Below are positions 38,470-48,771 of a DNA stretch of 64,000 bases, one piece after another; position 1 is the stretch's first letter, and every line of letters begins with the position of its first letter. Source of the stretch: Nitrospirota bacterium (lineage in GTDB: Bacteria > Nitrospirota > Nitrospiria > Nitrospirales > Nitrospiraceae); NCBI GenBank assembly GCA_030645475.1, contig JAUSMA010000067.1:62001-126000 (forward strand), read 5' to 3'. The notes under the pieces were generated by a model that saw nothing but the letters and a program-made list of their open reading frames with translations, had not been told where the DNA came from and did no database searches. Position numbers and translations under genes: made by a program.

Positions 38470-39539
38470 TAATGCGACTGGCCCCACGAGTCCGTGAGTG
38501 ATGAGGCAGGGGTAGTAGGCTTCGGCGGCTTTTGATGCAGCGCTGGTGATGGTCGCCGCCCCGTTGTGCCCGATGAGGAACCGGAAGGCTGAATGGTCTG
38601 CTGGTGATGATCGTAGGCCTTGATAATGTCCTGCACCAACTTGTGACGGACCACGTCACGCTCGTCGAAGTAGACGAATTGAATGCCCTCGACGTCGCGC
38701 AAAATCTCCCGCACCTCGATCAGGCCGGAGACCCGCTCAGGCGGCAGATCCACCTGAGTAATATCACCGGTCACGACCACCTTGGAATGGAACCCGAGCC
38801 GCGTGAGGAACATCTTCATTTGTTCCGCCGTGGCATTCTGCGCTTCGTCGAGAATGACGAACGAATCATTCAACGTACGGCCTCGCATAAAGCCGAGTGG
38901 CGCAATTTCAATATCACCTCGCTCGATCGCACGCGTAGCCCGCTCCATATCCATCATGTCGAACAAGGCGTCGTACAGAGGACGGAGGTAGGGATTCACC
39001 TTGGCATACATATCGCCGGGTAAAAAGCCGATCTTCTCGCCTGCTTCGACAGCCGGCCGCGCCAGAATGATCCGGCTCACTTCTTTCTTCATCAAGGCGC
39101 TCACCGCCATCGCCATCGCCAGATAGGTCTTGCCTGTTCCAGCCGGACCGATGCCAATCACGATATCGTGGGTTTCAATGGCTTCGATGTAGGCTTTTTG
39201 CGTCGGCGTTTTCGGCGCGACAAATCGTTTCTTCGTGACGATTGTGGCCGCGCTGGAGAGGAGTTCTTTGATCGGAGTCTCGGGACTCTGCCGGAGCGCA
39301 CTCAAAGCATGGGTGATATCCTCCGGCTGGAGGACCATCCCGTCGTTGGCAAGAGTCGCGAGTTCTGTCAGGACGCGTTCCGCATACCGTGTGGCGTCAG
39401 GGGTACCGTCGAGGGTGAGTTCCTCGCCTCGTGCCGAAAGGCGCACGCCGAGGTCTTCTTCAATCAGCTTGAGGTGCCGGTCATGGTGACCGAACAGCAC
39501 GGCGGTATTAGTGCCTTCTCGTAGTTTTAGTTTACGCAC
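38469..39539 (-). CDS. phoH: PhoH-family ATPase/RNA-associated protein
   Basis: The product (356 aa) has a KH-like N-terminal region, Walker A GIGPAGTGKTYLAMAMA and Walker B ILDEAQNAT, characteristic of PhoH/PhoL. PhoH proteins pair with YbeY and are linked to RNA metabolism and phosphate stress, although the exact activity is not settled. The C-terminal 40 residues are Ser/Thr/Pro-rich. The stop overlaps the ybeY start. Confidence 0.93.
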   Translation of the reverse strand: MRKLKLREGTNTAVLFGHHDRHLKLIEEDLGVRLSARGEELTLDGTPDATRYAERVLTELATLANDGMVLQPEDITHALSALRQSPETPIKELLSSAATIVTKKRFVAPKTPTQKAYIEAIETHDIVIGIGPAGTGKTYLAMAMAVSALMKKEVSRIILARPAVEAGEKIGFLPGDMYAKVNPYLRPLYDALFDMMDMERATRAIERGDIEIAPLGFMRGRTLNDSFVILDEAQNATAEQMKMFLTRLGFHSKVVVTGDITQVDLPPERVSGLIEVREILRDVEGIQFVYFDERDVVRHKLVQDIIKAYDHHQQTIQPSGSSSGTTGRRPSPALHQKPPKPTTPASSLTDSWGQSH

Positions 39540-39641
39540 AAACGCTCAGGCGTTCTCCTTCCCCTCAGTGATCGTGCGTTGATTCTAGCAAACCGAGGAA
39601 AGGTGTGACAAGCGGAAGAAAGGATATAGCCGCCGGCAGCC

Positions 39642-40607
39642 CTACGCGCCTTCAGGTTTAGCGGACACGATAGGAGCAGGAAGAGTGAAGTCGAATTCCT
39701 GGAACGCTCTCCCCCCTTGTCCATCTTCAGCCACGATACGCACTCGGTGGCTGCCCAGCTGGCCCAGGGGAATCTGCCAGACGAGATGCCCAGTCCCTTT
39801 ATCAATCACCATCCCAGGGGGCGCCACTTCTAGGAGAAAGCTCAGGATGTCGCCGTCCGCATCGATGGCTTTCACTGCATACTCGTACCGCTCACGACCG
39901 ATAAGGCCTGCGGGAGTAGAAACGATCTTCGGAGGACTATTGCCGACATAGACCGACTCAGAACGAATCGACTTTCCAGTAGACGATTGGTCCCGGGGAG
40001 TGATTTCCACCTCAAGCGTATCCTTAGCCTGAAACTCCTTGGTATCCAACGTTTGCTCCGGCCCTTGTTTCACCACAGCGCCGTTCCGAAACCATCGAAA
40101 GTCGAACAACATTTCGTCACGATCTGCATCGACGACATCCACCCTCGCAAAGACTGGCGCATGCGGATCAGTCGGTCGCTCGATGGAGATATGGCCAACG
40201 ACGGGAGGGCTATTGCCGACCACCACGGGGCCCGCCTGGTACCGAGTCCCTTGAACCATGCCGCTCATGGGAATAAGTCCGACTGCCACGCGGTCACCGC
40301 GCTGCAACATACTCGGCGTCAATATGGGTCCTGTCTGATCTCGGAGGGGATTACCGTTCACGATCCATTGGTACTGAAATCCAGCTGCATCGGACTGGCC
40401 AGTATCGGTCTCGATCATGACCTTGACCGCTTCGTTCAGCGTAATGGGGTCTGGAGTAATTGTTGCTAAGCGGATAGTCGCAAGGCGCTGTGGAGGGGCA
40501 ACACTTGGAGAGGACGGTCCGTTACCGGGGGCAGAGCTCGGATTACACCCGATGGACAGGAGGAGAGGAACAACGCTTAACAATGGAAAGAGTCTTGTAT
40601 CCATCAC
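39642..40607 (-). CDS. lipoprotein with Ig/cadherin-like repeats, downstream of pilY1
   Basis: The N-terminus MMDTRLFPLLSVVPLLLSIGC is a lipoprotein signal with lipobox LSIGC. A Pro/Ser-rich linker is followed by three or more beta-sandwich-like repeats, each containing the phrase VGNSPPxV or YVGNSPPKI and ending in D(A)DGD or DADRDEM patterns that are common in Ca-binding cadherin-like domains. It is about 100 bp downstream of pilY1 in the same direction. A role as envelope-anchored partner of the pilus tip adhesin is a reasonable guess. No exact family is assigned. Confidence 0.75.
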   Translation of the reverse strand: MMDTRLFPLLSVVPLLLSIGCNPSSAPGNGPSSPSVAPPQRLATIRLATITPDPITLNEAVKVMIETDTGQSDAAGFQYQWIVNGNPLRDQTGPILTPSMLQRGDRVAVGLIPMSGMVQGTRYQAGPVVVGNSPPVVGHISIERPTDPHAPVFARVDVVDADRDEMLFDFRWFRNGAVVKQGPEQTLDTKEFQAKDTLEVEITPRDQSSTGKSIRSESVYVGNSPPKIVSTPAGLIGRERYEYAVKAIDADGDILSFLLEVAPPGMVIDKGTGHLVWQIPLGQLGSHRVRIVAEDGQGGRAFQEFDFTLPAPIVSAKPEGA

Positions 40608-40708
40608 TCAACGCGACAAACCCGTTCGTTGCGACACACTACCTTGCTCATACGGCGGGCCGGGAGGAACCAACGTGCTGATCCCACCCAGCCCTTATCA
40701 GCCATCCC

Positions 40709-43700
40709 TCAGGCTCGCTGACGTAACCAAGTGAGATACCGACTCCAGGGAGGATTTGGCCCATTTGCATCCTTACACTCACTACTCCCTGTGCTCATCT
40801 GGCTGCAATATTTAATCGGTGGCTTTCCTCCACTCCCTCCTCCACTGGAGGAGCCATTCGCCGTTCCTGGTCCGTCGATATGGACGGCGACTTGCGAAGC
40901 CACCCCCTCGCCCATGAGGACCCTGGTACTGTTGTTCGTATTCGCTCCGGAGGTGGTGGTCCCAATGATCGGAGACGAATAGGCTGACCCAGTCTTATAG
41001 TAGAAGGCATAGAGATAACTCGTTCCCGTAGAGGAACAGAAATCATTCGTGGGAATAAGCGTTGGGAAGAACACTGCTCCAGCAAGTACCACTGGGCTGG
41101 ACACTGATCGCTCTGCCGACGTGCCAGCCGCAGTCGCCAGCTTGACGTACCACCCGTCCTTGCTTTGGATCAGCCCCACCATCGAGGTGAGACCCGACGC
41201 AACATCAGTGACTCCAGGATTGTTGGGATCCGTCACTTGGTTCGTCCCAGTGGAACAGACAACGCAGACTACTGCACTCGTCGTGTTCACCAGATCGGTG
41301 TTTTGGCAGTTTATCGTATTTGTCTGGGTACAGACTGAGTTCATCACACTGTCTTTAATCCCAAAGAGGTACTGCTGCGCGGTGTCGGTTTTATCGGAAT
41401 TACTCAAGTAACGGCCTGTTCCGAAAAAGACCCAGACCTTATTGGCATCGTCGATCGTCACCGACGGTGCGGTCGTCACCGGCCCCATTTCGCTCGTAAC
41501 ACTAGTCGACGCAGTGTAGTCAAGGAAGGTATCGATCATTTCCGTGGCTGATCGACTGCCTCCGCTGGCAACACCCCAGGTCGAGGTGCTGCAAGGAGCG
41601 TTCGTGCAGCCACTGGTCGTCAACCGATACATCTTGCCTCTCCAGGGCAGAGACCCATCATGCATCGTACGTCCGAAATACGCGACATCGTGCCGGTAGT
41701 CGAAATTCCGATCCAGCACTGCAATATTACCGAGAAATGATCGCCAGGAACCGGTCTGCATTCTCGTCACCTGGGAATTGCCGGCCCCAGGCCCAAGCTT
41801 TAAATCCACGGCATACACCGCGGCTGTTTGTGTAGGGGCGGCGGGCAAGTCCGCCGAGTAACCATTCGGCCCTGAGCCGAACAAGACCATCCATTTCGCA
41901 TTGGTGTTATCGGTCTTCGCATCCGCCGTCGGACTCACTCGCATCACCGACGGAGCACCGATCGTCAGCCCCAAATCGACGTCGCTGAAGCTCCAGAGGA
42001 CTGGGGGCTCCACGTCTGGATTGGTGATATCCAGCACAAAGTAGGCGCTGTAAAATGTGCGATCCGTCCCGGCAATATTAACTGTCATCGGAGGAGCGCC
42101 CGTGCCGGACGCACATCTCCCGCAGCTCCCTCCCATACGGAATCCTCCAATCAAGACCGTGCCCCAGCCACCAGGATGAGTACCATTCGGCCCATCGTCC
42201 GTAAAGATGCGAACATCCGCTACGGTTGGTTTGAGATCCACATAGTAAACATGGGTGTAGTCAGCCCTCGTCAGCCACTGCAACTGAGGCAGGAGTTGAT
42301 AGGGAATAAATCCCCACAGCTCGTCTCCAAGATGCTGTCCTCGGTTGTCCAGAGTTGGAGTATTGGTGTACCACCCGTGCTCGACTATAGGGCTGGCAGC
42401 GGTTCCCGTGCTTAAATCGTCGCTCTTGTGGTAGTACCCGCCATTAAACGCATGTAACATTCCGTCATTCGCGCCCACGTAGATGACTTCTCGACGCCCC
42501 TTCCATCGGAGATAGAAGTCCGTGTAGGAAGCATCTCCATAAATGAGATCGTAGTTTGCCCGCGGCGCAGCCACAATGGTGGGCGTCGAGTGAATGGGAT
42601 CGCCCAGTTTCCATACCTTATACGTGCCGCTGCCGAGCGGCGTTTCCAGCATGCGCGTACGCATCCCCGCGATTTCATCCCCACGGACGAAGTTGATAAT
42701 ATTATTGGCCGTGTAGGGGGCGGCGCTGGCCCGCAGATACGGACTCAGCGTTCCCGAATTCGTCGTATTAAATAGCATCTGTTCGCTTGCCTGCTGCACG
42801 AGTCCATCATTGTTGGAGTCGACCCAGGTGAACAGATGTCTGTCCGCAGAGGCCATATCGGCCAACTGCTTGCCTCCCTCCCAGAAGGGACGAATATCTT
42901 TCAACTCCAGGCCTGCGGTTGTGGGTGTCGTACTGTCGGCGGTCCCGTCGCCGTTCGCATCTCCAAACTTGTCGACAAGCACTTTTCCATACGTAAGGCT
43001 GGCGATGTTGTTGTCGTACCGAGTCCTCACGATGTAGTCATCTTCGTAGACCAATCTTCCATCTTGATTCGTATCTTCTCGAAAATTCCCCAGATGGTCG
43101 ATGAACAAGCCCTGCGCATACCCGGTCCACTTCACATTGGCTCCACCCTGCCCGACAGTGCTGGTATAGAAGTACGCTTGGTAAACGCTCCCCTCACCGC
43201 TGGCAGAGGTGGCCAACACGGAAATGGCTGTTCCGGACGAACTCTTCCGCAAGATCGCCGTAATCGTCGCCATCAGCCGATCTTGAAGGTCGTCGACATT
43301 AGAGGATTCGAAATAGTTATCGGGAATTCCGTCGGTCCCAGGTGCGCCAGTCGCATTGATCACCTTGTCCCACTCCGTCACCAGGTCTGGAAGGTTATTG
43401 TTGTTGCTGTCCTCGAAACCACCCAGCTTGGCTGTGTGCATCAAGATTTCTCTGCCCGCAATGTTGCCGAAGGCGAAAAACGTGTAGACTGAAATACTTT
43501 GGAGCCCCTCCAAACAATGACCCGTTACGTTCAGGACGGCAATTGTCCCATCGGTAAGAGCTGGGGCAGTTCCGTTACAGGGACGGAGGTCGTTCGTATG
43601 GGCCCAATAGGCCACATCATCCAAATAGTGGTTACCACTCGATGCATAATCCGTCTTATGTTCCCCTAACAACGTTGCGGCAGTAGTGGCACTATTCGTA

Positions 43701-45103
43701 TTGCAGGTACCATTGGGCGCATGGATGGTCGCGTTCCCGCCCACGCAGTGAAGCCCATGTTGCCCATGGGCGTAATCCTGAACCCCTGCTGGAATATTGG
43801 TATCCTGTGTCGGCTCCCCATCCGTTACAAGGATCACAAACGTTTTGCAGCAGCGGACCTGTGTAGATGTCGTGGCCCAAGCAGGCGTGTGGTTGCTTCC
43901 GAAAAAGTATGGATCTCGTCCGCAAGCGTTGGCGATATAGCCGGCCCCAGCCGTGCAGGTTTCGGCACCGGTCAGCGCGGTAATTTCAGACGCGCCTATT
44001 GAACCCACCCCCGACGCTCCAAAGGCCACACCGTTTGAAACCCCTCCGGAAAAGGCAATGGGATAGACATAGGAACCGGCTAGATATGTGGAGTTGATCT
44101 GGGCAATATATCGGGCCGTTTCATAGAGAGACTCGGACAGAGGCGTCCAGGTCGAGGGGAACGATTCCTGGACCGCATCCACCATGGCTGCCGTATTGGT
44201 AGTGAAGGTCTCCACGGTCGATCCGGAGAAATCGATCGATTGGCGAGATCCGACGCCCACCAGCATTCTGGCACCGTCACCCGCAGGCTTAAATTCAAAG
44301 AGACCAAATCGCGCCTGAGCGCCAATCTGTTGGATGACCCCCGTTGGCTCGGCGGTATATCCGATCTTGAGTTCATACTTTCTTTGGCTGTACCCATCTC
44401 CGCAGTTATTATTAAACGTGCTGTCGTTATCGACGCAGAAATATCCGTCGGCTACACCGATCCAGAGTTGTGCGGGGCTGCCGGATCTGTCAGCCAAGGG
44501 AATTCTTCCGACGTAGGTTGTCGCCCCGACTCCTCCCGCATAGTCAGTATCCACTAACTCTATATTCACTCCGGTCGCTTGTGCCCGCACTGTGCGCAGC
44601 GCCGGTGTGCCATTCGTCGGACAGGTCCCGTCCGCTGCTCGTGCAACAAAGCAGTCGCCGCCGATCATCGATTTCTTGAGCGCATCGAACCGCCGGAAGG
44701 TCGCAAAATTCAAAAAGTTTCCATCCCACTCGGTAATGGGACAAGCGGTCGCTAACGCGGCCTTAACCGTCGCAGGCTCGAAGCGCGCATCGGCACCCGC
44801 GTCGTATGTGTAGCAAAGGAGGGAGTCGAAGTACCCGGTGAAGTTGAACGTGTTCGCGAAGGGTCGATCACCGGCATCGCTGCAATCCCCATCGGCAGGG
44901 TTGGAGAGATCGCAGGCCAAACCGCTCATACTGCCGGAGTTGTCGAGCAACAGAATGATATTGGGCGCCACTTGGTCGCTGACGAAAGGCGGCACGGCAA
45001 AATACTGGTCCATTGTCTGGGCCTGCAGCGCACTAGGCCCCACGAGACAACCCACCAACGCCAGCATGACGGTTCCACGAGTGGCGATACTCCGGCTTTT
45101 CAT
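40709..45103 (-). CDS. pilY1: PilY1/PilC-type pilus tip adhesin
   Basis: The very large product (about 1464 aa) has a signal peptide and an N-terminal von Willebrand A domain with the MIDAS sequence LLLDNSGSMSG. The C-terminal half has the PilC beta-propeller features (VIYVGANDGMLHAFNGGYY, LWGFIPYQLLPQLQWL). Calcium-loop-like motifs occur, such as DTNQDGRLVYED, DANGDGTAD and DSNNDGLVQ. PilY1 sits at the pilus tip, primes fibre assembly and mediates adhesion and surface sensing. GGAGGG precedes the ATG at 45103. Upstream genes are the minor pilins it assembles with. Confidence 0.9.
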   Translation of the reverse strand: MKSRSIATRGTVMLALVGCLVGPSALQAQTMDQYFAVPPFVSDQVAPNIILLLDNSGSMSGLACDLSNPADGDCSDAGDRPFANTFNFTGYFDSLLCYTYDAGADARFEPATVKAALATACPITEWDGNFLNFATFRRFDALKKSMIGGDCFVARAADGTCPTNGTPALRTVRAQATGVNIELVDTDYAGGVGATTYVGRIPLADRSGSPAQLWIGVADGYFCVDNDSTFNNNCGDGYSQRKYELKIGYTAEPTGVIQQIGAQARFGLFEFKPAGDGARMLVGVGSRQSIDFSGSTVETFTTNTAAMVDAVQESFPSTWTPLSESLYETARYIAQINSTYLAGSYVYPIAFSGGVSNGVAFGASGVGSIGASEITALTGAETCTAGAGYIANACGRDPYFFGSNHTPAWATTSTQVRCCKTFVILVTDGEPTQDTNIPAGVQDYAHGQHGLHCVGGNATIHAPNGTCNTNSATTAATLLGEHKTDYASSGNHYLDDVAYWAHTNDLRPCNGTAPALTDGTIAVLNVTGHCLEGLQSISVYTFFAFGNIAGREILMHTAKLGGFEDSNNNNLPDLVTEWDKVINATGAPGTDGIPDNYFESSNVDDLQDRLMATITAILRKSSSGTAISVLATSASGEGSVYQAYFYTSTVGQGGANVKWTGYAQGLFIDHLGNFREDTNQDGRLVYEDDYIVRTRYDNNIASLTYGKVLVDKFGDANGDGTADSTTPTTAGLELKDIRPFWEGGKQLADMASADRHLFTWVDSNNDGLVQQASEQMLFNTTNSGTLSPYLRASAAPYTANNIINFVRGDEIAGMRTRMLETPLGSGTYKVWKLGDPIHSTPTIVAAPRANYDLIYGDASYTDFYLRWKGRREVIYVGANDGMLHAFNGGYYHKSDDLSTGTAASPIVEHGWYTNTPTLDNRGQHLGDELWGFIPYQLLPQLQWLTRADYTHVYYVDLKPTVADVRIFTDDGPNGTHPGGWGTVLIGGFRMGGSCGRCASGTGAPPMTVNIAGTDRTFYSAYFVLDITNPDVEPPVLWSFSDVDLGLTIGAPSVMRVSPTADAKTDNTNAKWMVLFGSGPNGYSADLPAAPTQTAAVYAVDLKLGPGAGNSQVTRMQTGSWRSFLGNIAVLDRNFDYRHDVAYFGRTMHDGSLPWRGKMYRLTTSGCTNAPCSTSTWGVASGGSRSATEMIDTFLDYTASTSVTSEMGPVTTAPSVTIDDANKVWVFFGTGRYLSNSDKTDTAQQYLFGIKDSVMNSVCTQTNTINCQNTDLVNTTSAVVCVVCSTGTNQVTDPNNPGVTDVASGLTSMVGLIQSKDGWYVKLATAAGTSAERSVSSPVVLAGAVFFPTLIPTNDFCSSTGTSYLYAFYYKTGSAYSSPIIGTTTSGANTNNSTRVLMGEGVASQVAVHIDGPGTANGSSSGGGSGGKPPIKYCSQMSTGSSECKDANGPNPPWSRYLTWLRQRA

Positions 45104-45151
45104 GGCACCCTCCGTTCTTGTTGCACCAAACATCGTATCTACGCTTCCTGA

Positions 45152-45547
45152 TTACCTGGGAAGCGTCACGATCAGCTTGTCGATCTTGTTGCTTTGTTCT
45201 TTCTTGACATGAAACTTCACCTCGGCGGTCACCATGAGGCGACCGGGCTCCAAAGCCTCTCCCTGCTCATCAAGCATGACGACGTCCGGCGTTAAGCCAT
45301 AGGTCCGTCCATCGATGTCGAGGGTTTTCTCATGGATCGCAGTAATCGCGCCCTGTTGAAGGCCAATCGTCATCGAAGGCAGGGCCTGCTCGTCGGCCAG
45401 GGTGATACCGACACTTACGACTGATGTGACAGTCACGACCAATACCATGATCCCTGCGCGAAGGAACAACAGTCGGCGAGACCCACCCATCTTGCACCCT
45501 CGGTTGAGGTCCTTCCTCTTCTTCTCTGTACGAACGTCATCCATCAT
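45152..45547 (-). CDS. small exported protein of the pilus locus
   Basis: The 131-residue product has a membrane helix or uncleaved signal (LFLRAGIMVLVVTVTSVVSV) after a basic N-terminus, then a small beta-rich domain (LQQGAITAIHEKTLDIDGRTYGL..) ending in KKEQSNKIDKLIVTLPR. It is located between pilX and pilY1. Small beta proteins of this place are known in Nitrospira-like and delta-proteobacterial pilus loci but have no assigned role. AGGAGG lies six bases before the ATG at 45547. Confidence 0.7.
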   Translation of the reverse strand: MMDDVRTEKKRKDLNRGCKMGGSRRLLFLRAGIMVLVVTVTSVVSVGITLADEQALPSMTIGLQQGAITAIHEKTLDIDGRTYGLTPDVVMLDEQGEALEPGRLMVTAEVKFHVKKEQSNKIDKLIVTLPR

Positions 45548-45579
45548 GGTAATCCTCCTCATCTAGGAGAGCCGAGGGT

Positions 45580-46179
45580 CTAGTACGGCCTCGGCTGACA
45601 AAACGAACCTGTATTGTGGCAGGCATACAACGCCCCGACTTGACTGGTCGTCCCTGTAGCCAGATTTTGCGCCACACAAGTGATTTGATAAAAAATATCG
45701 AGCCTGATCTCCCCACTACTTGCATCACAATTGCTGCCTTCGCATTTGAGATAGAGCCGATCTATGTCACCAAATACCTGATAGTTACCTATGGCCATCA
45801 CCAGGTTTGGCGCAGAGCCTACTCCGGTTGGGAAATCCAAGTTGCCTCCATCGCTGATAATCTCACTGTTTAATACGGCCTGATTCGCTAGTGGCACCGG
45901 GCCAGGCGGAACTGCATTAGCAAGCAACGTTGTCGGCACGACATGAGCTTGAAGACTCTGCTGGAGGACATTCGCTGCGGTACTCACGCAAGATTCCGCC
46001 GCGCTCGTTGCAGACTCACTGGCGCTGCTGGAACTGGCCATTTGCTTTTCAAATCCCGTCATGGTGAGAACTGAAATTCCCATCAAGGTCATGATGAAGA
46101 GCACCATCATGACGGTGATGAGACTGACCCCCCGCTCATCCCTGATCTGTGACCTATTGCGCCGCTCACTCATCATCAT
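45580..46179 (-). CDS. pilX: PilX-like minor pilin
   Basis: The N-terminus ERGVSLITVMMVLFIMTLMG is a type III signal of PilX-type minor pilins (Gly before the hydrophobic helix). The rest is a small globular domain with Ser-rich helix (MASSSSASESATSAAES) and Cys pairs. It is preceded by pilW and followed by a small gene and pilY1. The ATG at 46179 follows AGGAAGGAAG. Confidence 0.82.
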   Translation of the reverse strand: MMMSERRNRSQIRDERGVSLITVMMVLFIMTLMGISVLTMTGFEKQMASSSSASESATSAAESCVSTAANVLQQSLQAHVVPTTLLANAVPPGPVPLANQAVLNSEIISDGGNLDFPTGVGSAPNLVMAIGNYQVFGDIDRLYLKCEGSNCDASSGEIRLDIFYQITCVAQNLATGTTSQVGALYACHNTGSFCQPRPY

Positions 46180-46192
46180 CTTCCTTCCTGGT

Positions 46193-47431
46193 TCAGGACC
46201 ATGGTCTCGCATTTCTCGTCTCCACAGTCCTGGTCACCACCCGCCGGCGAACCGATGCATAGGGAGGAATCTGAGCTCCCGTATCGCCGGCCACGAACAC
46301 GCCATTGGCATGAACATGGTCGTCGACCGTGAGAAAGGCGGGGGAAAGGGTTCCCGCTCCTGCCTGCGTATTCCCTTCTCCGAGCCCGTTATCCACCGAT
46401 TGCTGCCGGGCGACGATCGTGACTTGAACCATTTTGATCGCGGACGGCGTCATGGGTGGATTGTTCCAAATTTGATTCGAGATGTAATCCGGTTGGTCGA
46501 AGATCAAGTTTCCGTTCACGTCGTCCATCAGACCATTGGGCTCGCTAAGGCCGGCTGCCGGGAGCAGGCAGCCATCGCAGGCATAGGCGAACTGGAGGTC
46601 CTCAATCCCATCGACGATCGGCAAACAGGGGCTGTTCGGGACATTGCAGTTCGGCAGGACGCGCCCAAATGAGGCGACAGTGGCATTCGCGATCCCGCGG
46701 ACCAAGCAGGGAGCATTGCCGGCACAGATGTTATTGAGGTCTGCACCGGGAGCGCCACCGGCCAGCTGAGGAATAACTTGATAGGTGATGCATTGAAGGA
46801 TAAAGATCTGGGTCCCAGTAGGAATCTGTGTCGGTCCAGGAACGGGAGCCGTCGGCACGAGAGGAGCCGCCGCGCCCCCCACCTGAGCCGCGACGATCCC
46901 GCCGAGTGAAATATAGGAATTTGCTGTAAGTCCCGCTGCCACCATGTTGGGAAGGATGGCTGCGTTGATCGGTACAGTGGCAAAACCCCCTCCTCCGCCC
47001 GCACCAAGCGGAGCGGTGGTCTGCCACGCCGGCGGCACAGCCGGAATACCTGGCCCACCATAAAATGTGAGGGGCACCACGAGAGAAATTTGGTCCGGCC
47101 CTGTATCAGGAGCCCCGACGGCTGGATTGTTATCCCCCGGGAGAATCGGCACTGGTATTCCGCCAATGCCACAGCTTCCAACAGGAGGCGGATTTCTTGA
47201 GGGATCGATGGGCGGCCCAAAGCCCGCCAGCTTGATGTCGTGGGTGATCATCTCCATAGCCATACGCGCGTTCTGCTGGGCACCGGAAATTTGCTCATTG
47301 GCCCGCACCGCTTTGCCGGTCATCGTCAAGGCAGACATACCCGCTAACACGATCACGGATGTCACGGCAGTCGCCACCATGATTTCGACCAGTGTGAACC
47401 CCTGCTCATCTGGCTTGTCCTGCGATCTCAT
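46193..47431 (-). CDS. pilW: PilW-like minor pilin
   Basis: The N-terminus DEQGFTLVEIMVATAVTSV carries the prepilin peptidase site (G/F) and the N-methylated helix. The globular part is large (412 aa in total), low in charge and rich in Gly, Pro and Ala, with several Cys residues (for example GSCGIGG, CDGCLLP). It belongs to the PilW family that with PilV, PilX and FimU forms the tip complex. The ATG at 47431 is weakly supported by an upstream GGGGCGG stretch. Confidence 0.84.
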   Translation of the reverse strand: MRSQDKPDEQGFTLVEIMVATAVTSVIVLAGMSALTMTGKAVRANEQISGAQQNARMAMEMITHDIKLAGFGPPIDPSRNPPPVGSCGIGGIPVPILPGDNNPAVGAPDTGPDQISLVVPLTFYGGPGIPAVPPAWQTTAPLGAGGGGGFATVPINAAILPNMVAAGLTANSYISLGGIVAAQVGGAAAPLVPTAPVPGPTQIPTGTQIFILQCITYQVIPQLAGGAPGADLNNICAGNAPCLVRGIANATVASFGRVLPNCNVPNSPCLPIVDGIEDLQFAYACDGCLLPAAGLSEPNGLMDDVNGNLIFDQPDYISNQIWNNPPMTPSAIKMVQVTIVARQQSVDNGLGEGNTQAGAGTLSPAFLTVDDHVHANGVFVAGDTGAQIPPYASVRRRVVTRTVETRNARPWS

Positions 47432-47463
47432 ATCGTGCGGCCGCCCCTTTCCCTGTCGGCGTC

Positions 47464-48006
47464 TCACTCTGGTGCGATCATCGTATTCAACGTAACAACT
47501 TTGGTCCCTGCTACCCAGGCGGCCGACCCCCCGGAAATGGTGTTTCGACTTGATCCGGTCCACGTGACGTTCACATTGATGTTGTTTTGATTGAGCCCAA
47601 CCGGCCCCACAGCGGCCGCCGCCACATTGGCTTGGACCCCTACCAATCCAGCCGCGAAGAGGCGAGCTTGCCACTGCAGACAATCTCCCCTCGCCACCGG
47701 CTGCGTCAGCGGATTCTGGGTACAGAGCGCAGCATTCGCTGAGGTCAAATTGATACCGTTATACCCATTTACGAGATTCCGTCGATTGAATTGCATCCGT
47801 TCGACAAGCTCCGTCGCAAGGTTCGTGGCAACCGTCACTTCATTGCCGTCGCTGTTGCGCGTGAACGACAATGTCGTCATCGCCGATAGCGCGAGCAACC
47901 CAACGGCAAGAATGGCCGACGACACCATGGCCTCGATGAGCGTGAACCCCTGTTCTTGTCGAGACCAGTTTATCGCCATATTGCTCTCGCACCTGTTGTC
48001 GCTCAT
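47464..48006 (-). CDS. pilV: PilV-like minor pilin
   Basis: The prepilin signal EQGFTLIEAMVSSAILAVGL and the PilV-type segment TVATNLATELVERMQFN identify this 180-residue minor pilin. Two Cys residues (ALCTQ, GDCLQW) probably form a disulfide. It is cotranscribed with the upstream FimT-like gene; GTGAGG lies just before the ATG at 48006, and a second ATG at 47979 is an alternative start. Confidence 0.85.
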   Translation of the reverse strand: MSDNRCESNMAINWSRQEQGFTLIEAMVSSAILAVGLLALSAMTTLSFTRNSDGNEVTVATNLATELVERMQFNRRNLVNGYNGINLTSANAALCTQNPLTQPVARGDCLQWQARLFAAGLVGVQANVAAAAVGPVGLNQNNINVNVTWTGSSRNTISGGSAAWVAGTKVVTLNTMIAPE

Positions 48007-48010
48007 CGCC

Positions 48011-48508
48011 TCACAACCTCACAAGCCCGCTGGTCCCACTCGGCGCAATGTTAATCTGATACTGCGTCGTCGGAGTCCCAGCCAGAGCCCCCCCAACAAT
48101 AATCGTCTGAACTCCCGTACCAGGGGCACTGGTCCTAAACCCCACGGAATTAAATTGGACCACCCCACCGTTTGCAATCGCGCCGTTATTGAAAGTTAAT
48201 GGCGCCATATGTACCGCATCAAACCCGTTCCGAAAGACCTGAGTACCGGCAAAATTGATGGCGGCCATTTGGATCAGCCCATTCGTAAATACGATTTGGA
48301 CGTTCAGGGTCTGATTCGTCGTCTGCGCTCTAGTGCGAGCCAAGACAAGAAATCGAGTAATCTCGGAGGCCGTCGCTTTCGCTTCATAGTCTATGTACAT
48401 CCGTGTAAAATTCGGTATGGCGATCGCCATCGCGACCCCGATAATCGCCACAGCGATCATCAGCTCGATCAACGTAAAACCGCTCTGGCGATTCTTCGAT
48501 CCGAGCAT
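48011..48508 (-). CDS. FimT/GspH-type minor pilin
   Basis: The N-terminus KNRQSGFTLIELMIAVAIIG has a canonical prepilin cleavage site and helix. The C-terminal beta domain matches GspH/FimT-type minor pilins (for example FNNGAIANGGVVQFNSVGFR and a GTSGLVRL ending). Such pilins initiate pilus assembly and in some bacteria bind DNA for uptake. The ATG at 48508 has AGGACGG nearby. It begins the downstream minor-pilin set of the locus. Confidence 0.85.
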   Translation of the reverse strand: MLGSKNRQSGFTLIELMIAVAIIGVAMAIAIPNFTRMYIDYEAKATASEITRFLVLARTRAQTTNQTLNVQIVFTNGLIQMAAINFAGTQVFRNGFDAVHMAPLTFNNGAIANGGVVQFNSVGFRTSAPGTGVQTIIVGGALAGTPTTQYQINIAPSGTSGLVRL

Positions 48509-48771
48509 AACATCCGTCCTATTTTGTCCTGATAGACCCATATCGTCTGTCACACTCACGCAAGGGACATGCCGGTAGGAACACAAGGGCGGCCATTCGC
48601 AACCCTTTGATATTCAAACGTACATCATGGGTGATCTTCTTACCTGTGAGCGTTTTCTGGACGTATGGGAGACAATTTTCGTCGAGGGATGGACGCCTCA
48701 ATGGAGGAATTCCTGAACGGAAGGGAAGCATGAGAGGGAGAAATACTGCCTGAAGCGAAGCGAAGGATCAG